DNA of 33,357 nucleotides, from contig CAYRMV010000019.1 of the NCBI GenBank assembly GCA_964425255.1, positions 1 through 33,357 of the forward strand. Reading direction: 5' to 3'. The stretch's first letter is position 1. Each line of letters opens with the position of its first letter. The position numbers were made by a program, and so were the translations under genes. The stretch is from CAYRMV01 sp964425255 (lineage in GTDB: Bacteria > Bacteroidota > Bacteroidia > Flavobacteriales_D > Crocinitomicaceae). Of this stretch, positions 1 to 6,307 are shown piece by piece. Below the pieces are notes generated by a model. That model searched no databases. It was not told the DNA's origin and saw only the letters and a program-made list of their open reading frames with translations.

Positions 1-200
1 AAAAATTTGTACCGAAGCATCTCAAAAATTATGAGCGATTGATAAATCGATTAGAAAATAGGTAGTGTGGTCGGTAAGGTAATGTTCCAATTAGGTGGTA
101 ATGTTATCAATGTGTTGATAGGTAAAATTCGAAAATGTAAACGATTTATAATTACTTGATTAAATCTTAGAAATTCAAAAAGTAGTAAAATATAGATAGA

Positions 201-227
201 GGGTGTTCTTATGAGAACACCTTTTTT
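201..227 (+). terminator. Intrinsic terminator with no recognised upstream gene
   Basis: An 8-bp perfect stem GGTGTTCT/AGAACACC (202-209 and 214-221) with loop TATG is followed by six T residues. It is a standard rho-independent shape for plus-strand transcription. No gene lies upstream within the window, so the transcript it ends is unknown. Confidence 0.65.
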
Positions 228-368
228 GGTAGTGTAGTCAATGCGTTGATATCTGATTCGGTAGTGGGTAATGTCATCGGTAGTGTTATCAAAGCGTTGA
301 TTTGATGTTTTTGATAATATTTATCATTGATAATCAATGGGTATTAAATTTTGTTCAGAAAAACAGGA

Positions 369-398
369 GGGTTGTTCTATATAGAGCAACCCTTTTTT
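369..398 (+). terminator. Intrinsic terminator with no recognised upstream gene
   Basis: A 12-bp hairpin runs from GGGTTG at 369 to CAACCC ending at 392, with one G-T pair and almost no loop. A six-T tract follows at 393-398. It is the second orphan plus-strand terminator in this gene-free region. Confidence 0.65.
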
Positions 399-467
399 AA
401 TTCAAATTAGGTATCTTAAAACCAAAGAATAGGTTCTATGTGTTATAAAAGCGTTGATGAAATAAAA

Positions 468-487
468 GTATCCGCCCCACCAACTAC
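468..487 (+). repeat. IS66 terminal inverted repeat, tnpC-side end
   Basis: GTATCCGCCCCACCAACTAC matches the reverse complement of 2853-2872 at 19 of 20 positions. It lies 25 bp beyond the tnpC stop codon. Confidence 0.85.
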
Positions 488-512
488 ACCCCTAATTTTA
501 TAAAAATTTGTT

Positions 513-2108
513 TTAAAAGGTTGGCTTTTCTAATAATTGCATGTTTTGCGGAAAAAGCTCATACAGTTTATTAACTTTATGATCAGCAATTCGCTCAAGG
601 ACTGATTTTAACCATTCCATTGGATCGACTCCATTCAGTTTACATGTTCCTGTAAAAGTGTAAAACATAGCGGTTCTTTTTGCTCCTTCATCCGATCCTG
701 CGAAAAGATAGTTTTTTCTGCCTAAAGCATTTGGACGGATGGTGTTTTCAATCAGATTATTGTCGATCAAAAGGTCACCATTATATAAATAGTTTTGTAA
801 ACTATCCCAAAGGTTGATGCTGTATAAGAATGCTTTACCGATTGCACTTTTAGGGAGCACTTGTTTGTTTTGGTCTCCAATCCATTTGCCCAATTCGTTG
901 ATAATAGGCAAAGCTTTTTGCAGACGTTGTTGTTTTCGTTCTTCAGGCGAACAACCCGCCAATTCACGTTCTATAGCATATAACTTTTGGATTTTCTCCA
1001 ATGCATATTCCGCCCTAACTTTATCCTGGGTTAAAGCCTGTTCAAAATACCTACGTGCATGCGCCCAGCACACCAAGTGCGTAACCTCCTTTTTGGTATG
1101 ATATTGTGCATAGCAAGCATAGCCATCTGTTTGCAAATAGCCTTGAAAATCATCGAGTATTTTGCGGGGAGCTTCCTTGTTTCGACCCCTTTGATAATCA
1201 AAAACAACCATTCGTTTTGGTGGTGAATGATAAACCCAATAATATCCGCGGTGACATTCACCTTGTTTGCTTTTGTCTAATACTCTGGTCGGTGTTTCAT
1301 CTGCCTGAAGATAACCGTCATTTTTCACCACGTTCACCATGGCGTTGTAAAGAGGTTCAAGCAAGGCTCCAAGTTGACTTACCCATCCATCAATAGTGGA
1401 AGGAGCGATCGTAATACCTGAACGTTTGAATAATTGCTGCTGACGATACAGTGGTAGGTGATCTACGTATTTATTTATTAGGATAGAAGCAAGTAAAGTG
1501 TTTCCAGCCAAACATTTTTCAATTGGGCGAGAAGGCATTTGTCCAATAAGGATACCTTCACCGTTCGCTTCTGCATATTTTGGTCGAACAAACACTAATT
1601 TAAAAAACTTCGCCGGAGCAAGTTCTAGTATTTCTGTTCGCTCTTCACCGATTTTCACCAACCCTTCGGTAGATTCCGAAGGTTCAATCACAACTTCATG
1701 TACCGGAAGATCATCAGGAAGTTTGTTTCTTCCTTTGTGGTTTTCATTTTTCCTACGTTCGTAAGTGATGGTTTCTTTTACCGTTTGATCTGTTGCCGAA
1801 GAATCTTTCTGTGCAAGTTCTCCAAAAGAAAGACTCAACTGGCTGCTATCAACAGGCTCTTTAATAAACTTCTCCTTTTTGGAACCAAACAAAATACGGT
1901 TAAGTTTATCAACAAGGATTTTTAAGTTGACTACCTCATTTTCATATTTGGCAACCTCATTTTCATATTTGGCAACCTCATTTTCATATTTTGTAACCTG
2001 AACTTCTTGTTTGGATATCTGAAATTCTTGTTTGGATATCTGGCTTTCCATCTCCTTCAACAATGAAATGAGTTGTTCTTTTGAGAGATTTTCTAATGCC
2101 TGATCCAT
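513..2108 (-). CDS. tnpC: IS66 family transposase TnpC
   Basis: This 531-residue protein is the DDE transposase of the IS. Residues 15-72 form a coiled coil built from repeated heptads (KYENEVA three times). Then come a basic linker, an IS66 N-terminal zinc-finger-like segment (about 135-182), and the catalytic core with candidate acidic residues D270 (ADETP), D328 (QTDGY) and E454 (NNLIENTIRP). An IS66 C-terminal domain around residues 460-520 is marked by FAGSDEGAKRTA and NGVDPMEWL. The cysteines of the usual zinc finger are absent: the expected CxxC positions read VKIGEE and AEANGE. Length is typical for the family. tnpB lies 50 bp upstream on the same strand. Identification is secure. Confidence 0.95.
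   Translation of the reverse strand: MDQALENLSKEQLISLLKEMESQISKQEFQISKQEVQVTKYENEVAKYENEVAKYENEVVNLKILVDKLNRILFGSKKEKFIKEPVDSSQLSLSFGELAQKDSSATDQTVKETITYERRKNENHKGRNKLPDDLPVHEVVIEPSESTEGLVKIGEERTEILELAPAKFFKLVFVRPKYAEANGEGILIGQMPSRPIEKCLAGNTLLASILINKYVDHLPLYRQQQLFKRSGITIAPSTIDGWVSQLGALLEPLYNAMVNVVKNDGYLQADETPTRVLDKSKQGECHRGYYWVYHSPPKRMVVFDYQRGRNKEAPRKILDDFQGYLQTDGYACYAQYHTKKEVTHLVCWAHARRYFEQALTQDKVRAEYALEKIQKLYAIERELAGCSPEERKQQRLQKALPIINELGKWIGDQNKQVLPKSAIGKAFLYSINLWDSLQNYLYNGDLLIDNNLIENTIRPNALGRKNYLFAGSDEGAKRTAMFYTFTGTCKLNGVDPMEWLKSVLERIADHKVNKLYELFPQNMQLLEKPTF
1933..1995 (-). repeat. Three tandem 21-bp repeats inside tnpC
   Basis: Three 21-bp units (1933-1953, 1954-1974, 1975-1995), the first two identical and the third slightly diverged, encode the heptad KYENEVA/V in the coiled coil. 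A second 21-bp duplication starting at 2005 and 2026 encodes the related QISKQE heptads. Unit length equals one coiled-coil heptad, so gain or loss of a copy keeps frame and heptad register. Confidence 0.9.
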
Positions 2109-2158
2109 AAAGTAAAATTAATTCAAAAACCCAACAAAATCAACATGTTTAGGAGGTT

Positions 2159-2524
2159 TTAATCAACATTAATTTGTGATAAAAAACGCTTTCTTTTCTT
2201 GGTTTTTTCAAAATCAATTCCACGTAAAATCATGAATAATTCTTCTTGTGAAAGTTCACTGTTCGGAGCATTTATTCTGGCAGTCGGTCGTTTGAATGTA
2301 CCTTTTTCCAGACGTTTGTAATATAGCGTTAGTCCATCGTGTTCCCAATGAAGTATTTTCAATTTATTGCGGTCAGAACTGATAAAAACAAACAAATAAC
2401 CACAAAGCGGGTTCATTTGCATACCGTCTTGAACCAGTCCATACAACCCGTTAAAACCTTTACGCATATCGCAAGGTTTTCCATACAGAAAAACCTTCAA
2501 AGATTGATCAAAACCGAACATCAT
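2159..2524 (-). CDS. tnpB: IS66 accessory protein TnpB (IS66 Orf2-like)
   Basis: This 121-residue protein has the hallmark IS66 Orf2 features: the N-terminal stretch VFLYGKPCDMRKGFNGLYGLV, then LFVFISSDRNKLKILHWEHDGLTLYYKRLEKG. TnpB is required for IS66 transposition together with TnpA and TnpC, but its biochemical role is not settled. Its start overlaps the tnpA stop by 4 bp (ATGA), pointing to translational coupling. A second ATG follows directly, so the exact start is ambiguous by one codon. Length and motif content are normal. Confidence 0.93.
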   Translation of the reverse strand: MMFGFDQSLKVFLYGKPCDMRKGFNGLYGLVQDGMQMNPLCGYLFVFISSDRNKLKILHWEHDGLTLYYKRLEKGTFKRPTARINAPNSELSQEELFMILRGIDFEKTKKRKRFLSQINVD

Positions 2525-2874
2525 CCAAAAATGGTGATTTGCAGTCCGGATGGAGTAGTTAACTCAATGATTTTTTGTAAACCAAACGGAACCTGAGTTA
2601 TTTCAGGTACAACAACCTCTTTGAATACTTCACTTTTCACCGACTTTTTAACATCCAACAATTTCTCATTCTCCTTGTTGTATTTGTGTATCCAATAGTT
2701 GAATTTATCTATGGAAATATTTTTTCCATGGATAAAAGTTGATTTTGGTAATTTACTTTCTTTCCAGTTCTCAACTAAACCGAACATCTCATCTTGAAGT
2801 GCCAAAGCTTTTTTTGAACGAAATTCAGGATTTTTATGCTTTTGTAAAAGATGTAGTTGGTCGGGCGGATACAT
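2521..2874 (-). CDS. tnpA: IS66 accessory protein TnpA
   Basis: This is the first gene of the IS66 set. The core, LVENWKESKLPKSTFIHGKNISIDKFNYWIHKY, matches the short helix-turn-helix-like TnpA proteins of Bacteroidota IS66 elements. The open frame reaches up to 2940, but the IS inverted repeat ends at 2872, so residues encoded beyond 2874 come from flanking DNA. I chose the ATG at 2874-2872, whose G is the first base of the repeat. A shorter start at 2787 (MFGLVENW) resembles typical family starts and may be the true one. The gene overlaps tnpB by 4 bp. Function inside transposition is inferred from family membership. Confidence 0.8.
   Translation of the reverse strand: MYPPDQLHLLQKHKNPEFRSKKALALQDEMFGLVENWKESKLPKSTFIHGKNISIDKFNYWIHKYNKENEKLLDVKKSVKSEVFKEVVVPEITQVPFGLQKIIELTTPSGLQITIFG
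2853..2872 (-). repeat. IS66 terminal inverted repeat, tnpA-side end
   Basis: Read on minus this is GTATCCGCCCGACCAACTAC, one mismatch from the other end. It lies inside the longest open frame of tnpA, so the upstream part of that frame is flanking chromosome rather than IS. Confidence 0.85.
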
Positions 2875-2941
2875 TCTTTTGAGTACGATTCTGGGAATAT
2901 CATTGATTTTGTGATTGGCAGAAGAAAAAAGATAATTCAAA

Positions 2942-2963
2942 ATGTTTACCCTATGTTTACCCT
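2942..2963. repeat. 11-bp tandem direct repeat
   Basis: ATGTTTACCCT occurs twice head to tail (2942-2952 and 2953-2963), between the tRNA terminator and the IS flank. It is not the IS end. Confidence 0.8.
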
Positions 2964-3005
2964 AAAAAGAAAAACCTCTTGTAAAAATTTAATTTACAAG
3001 AGGTT
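2964..3005 (-). terminator. Terminator of the tRNA-Arg transcript
   Basis: A 13-bp perfect stem AACCTCTTGTAAA/TTTACAAGAGGTT (2973-2985 and 2993-3005) is followed on minus by TTTCTTTTT. It sits 15 bp past the tRNA 3' end. Confidence 0.8.
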
Positions 3006-3019
3006 AATTCAAATAATCG

Positions 3020-3093
3020 TGACCCCGGAGGGATTCTAACCCCCAACCGCTGGAGCCGAAATCCAGTGCTCTATACAATTGAGCTACGGAGCC
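3020..3093 (-). tRNA. tRNA-Arg(TCG)
   Basis: This 74-nt gene folds as a full cloverleaf. The acceptor stem is GGCTCCG with CGGGGTC, the D stem GCTC/GAGC, the anticodon stem CTGGA/TCCAG with loop TTTCGGC giving anticodon TCG, and the T stem GGGGG/CCCTC; the discriminator is A. CCA is not encoded. The D loop reads AATTGTATA, so position 19 is U rather than the near-universal G. The T loop reads TTAGAAT, so position 56 is A rather than C. These two positions pair with each other in tRNA, so this looks compensatory. It has its own promoter and terminator. Confidence 0.95.
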
Positions 3094-3107
3094 TAATTTT
3101 AGTTGCA

Positions 3108-3138
3108 CAAATGTACACTTTCAGTTAGATATTATCAA
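3108..3138 (-). promoter_or_regulatory. Bacteroidota-type promoter of tRNA-Arg
   Basis: On minus, TTG at 3138-3136, a 20-nt spacer and a perfect TACATTTG (TAnnTTTG) at 3115-3108 match the primary sigma factor consensus of Bacteroidota. The -7 element lies 14 nt upstream of the mature tRNA 5' end. Confidence 0.8.
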
Positions 3139-3203
3139 GCATTTTTCATTTTTGAAAGTTTCTATGTCGGAAAAATGACTTTCTAGTCAATATTTTTCAA
3201 ACT

Positions 3204-3233
3204 TTGTCGTTCTTAGAATTGTTCCTAATTTTA
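3204..3233 (+). promoter_or_regulatory. Probable promoter of porZ-recO
   Basis: TTG at 3204-3206, a 19-nt spacer and TAATTTTA at 3226-3233 (7 of 8 fixed or free positions of TAnnTTTG) lie 16 bp upstream of the porZ start codon. Confidence 0.55.
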
Positions 3234-3249
3234 CAAATTATTGAATTGA

Positions 3250-5577
3250 ATGAAAAATCGTGTTTTGTTTGCTTTCCTTTTCTGTTCTTGCTTCTTGTCG
3301 CAAGCGCAAATTGGTATGGGTCAATGGAGATTGCATGTTTCCCAAACTCAAACCATTGATGTAGAAACAGGCAACGGGATAGCAATGGCTGCTTTTCCTT
3401 CTGGATTGCTTGAATTCGATGCCAATGCCAACGAAAAAACACTTTGGACAAACGTGAATGGTCTCTCCGACGTAGGTCTATCCGCCTTAAGCTACGATGC
3501 TGCCAATCAAGCTTTTTGGATTGGTTACGAAAACGGAAATCTCGACAAGCTGACTCCAACCGGAGTGACCAACATTCCTGCAATCAAACTGGCACAATTA
3601 CAAGGAAGCAAAAAAATCAATCACATCCTAGCACACAACGGCTTCATTTATGTTTCCTTCGGACTGGGAATCACGAAAATAAATCCAATAAAAAACGAGG
3701 TTGTCGATTCGTACTATCCCAATCTTTCTGCTTTGCCCATCCTTCAAACCCAGATTGTAGGTGATTCCATCTACGCCATGACAAGCAAACAAGTGTATCG
3801 CGGTTATCTGAACAACATTGCGCTAGCGAATCCAAATTCATGGGTGATAGACAATCGTTTTGGGAACGCTGGAACGAAAAATTTTCAAGATTTTGTCTTG
3901 TTCAACAATCAGTTGTACATCACAAAAATAGATCCAAGCTACGGAAAAGACTCCCTGTATCGATTGGAAAACAATGCTTTGAACTCCGTTTTATCTGAAA
4001 ACGACCGTGAAATTCGCAAAGTAAAAAGCATCAACAACCAATTGGCACTGGTTCTCGAAGATGGAATCTTAATCTACGATACCGACTTAGCTTTCGACTT
4101 GGTTGCCAACGAATATACGTTTTCGTCGGTTGTTCGCCCACAGTCTATCGCATTTTTGAATGACCGCTATTACATTGCCGATCGATCCCATGGCTTGATT
4201 GAATTTGTGTTCAATACCAATAATTCAACCAAAAATGTGCCTGGTCCACCCCGAAATAGTTTTTTCACCCTTGGCGGAGAAATGGATCGCGTTGGTGTAA
4301 CAAGCGGTGTATTGAGTTATGTTGGTTTTACCTACAACCCAAACGGTGCTTATGTGTTCCAAAACGAAGAATGGACTCATTTCGATCTTTCAGCGCAAGC
4401 ACTTTGGTCAGGAAAACCTGTGTGGGACATCAATTCCATTACCTTCAACCCGGAAAGTGAAACCGAAATCGCATTTGGATCACACAGCATGTTGCCACTT
4501 GCCATTTCAACCGATGGAAAAACAATCACGCAAACGTTTGATGAAACCAATTCTACACTCGAAAAAACGGTGTTGGGAAACAACAACATACTCGTTTCCG
4601 ATGTCGATTACGATGCAGATGGAAACCTATGGGTTTTAAATGGATACGCGAACAAAACCTTACACGTTCGAACTCCCGATGGCCTATGGAAAGGGTTTGA
4701 TTTGGGTGTTGCTGCCAAATTAAAACACACCGAACGGATGGTCATTGACTACAATGGAAACAAATGGTTTTACGTGCGAAATACGGGCTTGTTTGGCTTC
4801 AACGACAATGGTACAATCGATGATGTCTCGGATGACAAAGTCATTTTACTGAATTCCAACGAAACAACAGGAGCTCTTCCCTCTTCCAATGTGACAGCCA
4901 TCGCCGTTGATTTTGATAACGAAATCTGGATCGGAACGGATATGGGCTTCGCGATTTTATACAACTCAGAAGGAGCATTCACCGCTTCTCCCGGGCAATA
5001 CAACGCACAACGCATCAAATTAGATTTCGAAGGAAATGTCGAATATTTACTTGGAAACATTTATGTAACAGACATTGAGGTAGATGGTGGAAACCGCAAA
5101 TGGATTGCTTCTGCCAACAGCGGTATTTTCTTGCTTTCACCCGATGGATTGGAAATTTTGCAACACATCACCACCGAAAACAGTTCGTTGATTTCCAACA
5201 ACATCATGGATATTCAGTTCAACAATAAAACCGGTGAACTTTTCATTGTTACAGACAAAGGCTTGGTTTCCTTCCGCGCCGATGCTTCCTACCAAGACGA
5301 AGAATACAGCGATGTTCAGGTTTTCCCAAATCCCGTTCGACCTGAATTTCAAGGACCAATCACCATTCAAGGCATTCGCTATGATTCGGATGTAAAAGTA
5401 ACCGATGTTGCCGGAAACTTGGTTTATCAAACCAAATCAAACGGAGGAACAGCCACTTGGAACGGGAAAAACCTGCAAGGTGAACCTGTAAAATCAGGCG
5501 TTTATCTTTTCTGGACAGCAACCAATTCGGCTGATAACAAAGGAAGAAAAATCGGCAAAGTACTCGTAATTCGCTAA
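3250..5577 (+). CDS. porZ: PorZ-like type IX secretion beta-propeller protein
   Basis: This 775-residue exported protein starts with a signal peptide (MKNRVLFAFLFCSCFLSQAQ). Repeated two-component-regulator-propeller-like blades follow (for example LWTNVNGLSDVGLSALSYD, NKWFYVRNTGLFGF, DNEIWIGTDMGFAIL, NRKWIASANSGIFLL). The last 85 residues form a T9SS-type C-terminal domain starting at VFPNPV and ending GKVLVIR. Known PorZ has two propellers plus such a domain. It sits on the cell surface with the attachment complex that delivers anionic lipopolysaccharide to T9SS cargo. recO follows after 3 bp, a gene pairing common in Bacteroidota, which supports the call. Function here is inferred from architecture and context. 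Confidence 0.85.
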   Translation: MKNRVLFAFLFCSCFLSQAQIGMGQWRLHVSQTQTIDVETGNGIAMAAFPSGLLEFDANANEKTLWTNVNGLSDVGLSALSYDAANQAFWIGYENGNLDKLTPTGVTNIPAIKLAQLQGSKKINHILAHNGFIYVSFGLGITKINPIKNEVVDSYYPNLSALPILQTQIVGDSIYAMTSKQVYRGYLNNIALANPNSWVIDNRFGNAGTKNFQDFVLFNNQLYITKIDPSYGKDSLYRLENNALNSVLSENDREIRKVKSINNQLALVLEDGILIYDTDLAFDLVANEYTFSSVVRPQSIAFLNDRYYIADRSHGLIEFVFNTNNSTKNVPGPPRNSFFTLGGEMDRVGVTSGVLSYVGFTYNPNGAYVFQNEEWTHFDLSAQALWSGKPVWDINSITFNPESETEIAFGSHSMLPLAISTDGKTITQTFDETNSTLEKTVLGNNNILVSDVDYDADGNLWVLNGYANKTLHVRTPDGLWKGFDLGVAAKLKHTERMVIDYNGNKWFYVRNTGLFGFNDNGTIDDVSDDKVILLNSNETTGALPSSNVTAIAVDFDNEIWIGTDMGFAILYNSEGAFTASPGQYNAQRIKLDFEGNVEYLLGNIYVTDIEVDGGNRKWIASANSGIFLLSPDGLEILQHITTENSSLISNNIMDIQFNNKTGELFIVTDKGLVSFRADASYQDEEYSDVQVFPNPVRPEFQGPITIQGIRYDSDVKVTDVAGNLVYQTKSNGGTATWNGKNLQGEPVKSGVYLFWTATNSADNKGRKIGKVLVIR

Positions 5578-5580
5578 GCG

Positions 5581-6288
5581 GTGAAACAACTCGATCAAGG
5601 AATTCTTGTTCAACGCATTCACTACGGAGAAAGTAGTTTGGTCGTGCACATCCTTACGCGTAAACAAGGGATGCGTTCGTTTCTTTTCCAAGGAGCAAAA
5701 AAGAAAAAAGGACAAGTTTTATTGCCTTTCATCCCGATGGAAATCACCTATTACCAACGAACGGATAGTCAATTGGGGAAACTCACCGACATGGTACCGC
5801 TTTATACCTTGCCAACCGTTACGCAGCATCCCTTGAAATCGACAATTTTGTATTTTCAAGGAGAACTTATACAACGCTGTTTGCCAGAAGGAGTTCCCGA
5901 TATGTTGCTGTTTGATTTTTTGGTGTCCGAAATTCAATGGCTCGAAATCAGTCATGAATTAACCAATTATCCCCTTTATTGGTTGTTACAACTTTCCAAA
6001 TACCTGGGTTTTCATCCACATTGTACCTGCGAAAATCCAAGTTATTTCGACCTCGAAGAAGGCTTGCTCCTTGCACACGAACCCAACAATCACACCTTTG
6101 AAATGGGCTCAAAAATCAAGTTGTTAAATCAACTTTTACCATTGGAAAAAAACGAATTTCTAGCTACGCACATCCCAAAAAGGGAACGCAAAGAAATGTT
6201 GGATTTACTTCTCTCCTATTTTTCGTTCCACATTCCCCGATTTGGACCGCTAAAAACCCTCGAGATCATCGAAACCTTGTTTGAATAA
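5581..6288 (+). CDS. recO: DNA repair protein RecO
   Basis: RecO (235 residues) helps load RecA onto SSB-coated single-stranded DNA and anneals strands in the RecFOR pathway. The N-terminal OB fold is visible in GILVQRIHYGESSLVVHILTRKQGMRSFLFQGAKKKK, followed by the all-helical C-terminal domain. The start is GTG at 5581; the next methionine (about residue 31) would remove half of the OB fold. The zinc-finger cysteines of some RecO proteins are mostly missing, with only CTC near residue 147, which is usual for reduced forms of this family. It lies 3 bp after porZ and is probably co-transcribed. The call is firm. Confidence 0.93.
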   Translation: MKQLDQGILVQRIHYGESSLVVHILTRKQGMRSFLFQGAKKKKGQVLLPFIPMEITYYQRTDSQLGKLTDMVPLYTLPTVTQHPLKSTILYFQGELIQRCLPEGVPDMLLFDFLVSEIQWLEISHELTNYPLYWLLQLSKYLGFHPHCTCENPSYFDLEEGLLLAHEPNNHTFEMGSKIKLLNQLLPLEKNEFLATHIPKRERKEMLDLLLSYFSFHIPRFGPLKTLEIIETLFE

Positions 6289-6307
6289 ATTTTTAACAGG
6301 CTCTTAC

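Larger units (their letters stand above)
97..458 (+). repeat. Four interspersed copies of a 23-bp dyad motif
   Basis: Copies lie at 97-119, 228-250, 279-301 and 436-458. Most read GGTArTGT, then a variable pair, then TCAA, a four-base spacer close to AGCG, and TTGAT. The core is an inverted repeat: TATCAA/TTGATA in copy 1, TCAA/TTGA in copy 2, ATCAA/TTGAT in copy 3; copy 4 is degraded on its left side. Start-to-start spacing is irregular (131, 51 and 157 bp), so this is not a tandem array and not CRISPR. Operator sites, iterons or recombination sites are all possible. Confidence 0.6.
1..467. other. Gene-free region rich in short dyads, left of the IS66 element
   Basis: I see no convincing coding region here. 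The stretch holds four copies of a 23-bp motif with a TCAA/TTGA dyad core and two hairpin-plus-T-tract terminators on the plus strand. It also holds extra small dyads: CGATT/AATCG at 36-49, TGATAA/TTATCA at 312-326 and ATTGAT/ATCAAT at 326-338. Partial motif copies starting GGTAATG or GGTAGTG lie near 71-90 and 260-272. It ends at the left inverted repeat of the IS. It could be a remnant of a mobile or regulatory locus; its function is not known from the sequence. Confidence 0.6.
468..2872 (-). mobile_element. IS66-family insertion sequence (tnpA-tnpB-tnpC), 2405 bp
   Basis: Three co-oriented genes in the order tnpA, tnpB, tnpC on minus are the classical IS66 arrangement. The ends are set by a 20-bp inverted repeat pair (468-487 and 2853-2872) that differs at one base and begins GTATCCGCCC, similar to the GTAA-CGCC-like ends known for IS66. 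IS66 elements usually duplicate 8 bp of target, but the flanks here (AAATAAAA and ATTCTTTT) do not match. All three genes appear intact, so the element may be active. The missing duplication suggests later rearrangement or recombination between copies. Confidence 0.88.

Noticed and set aside
97..458. The four dyad motifs as a CRISPR array or integron attC sites
   Set aside because: Spacing is irregular (131, 51, 157 bp) and copies are too diverged for CRISPR; no cas genes are present. GTTGAT does not fit the GTTRRRY box of attC and no integrase or cassettes are visible.
2942..2963. The 11-bp tandem repeat as the true IS66 end
   Set aside because: No matching sequence exists at the left side, whereas 2853-2872 matches 468-487 at 19 of 20 bases.
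1..3093. An integrative element using the tRNA-Arg 3' end as attachment site
   Set aside because: I found no second copy of the tRNA 3' end in 1-3000 and no integrase gene in the window.
5581..6288. RecO as a decayed copy because of missing zinc cysteines
   Set aside because: The OB fold and full length are intact, and zinc-less RecO proteins are common.
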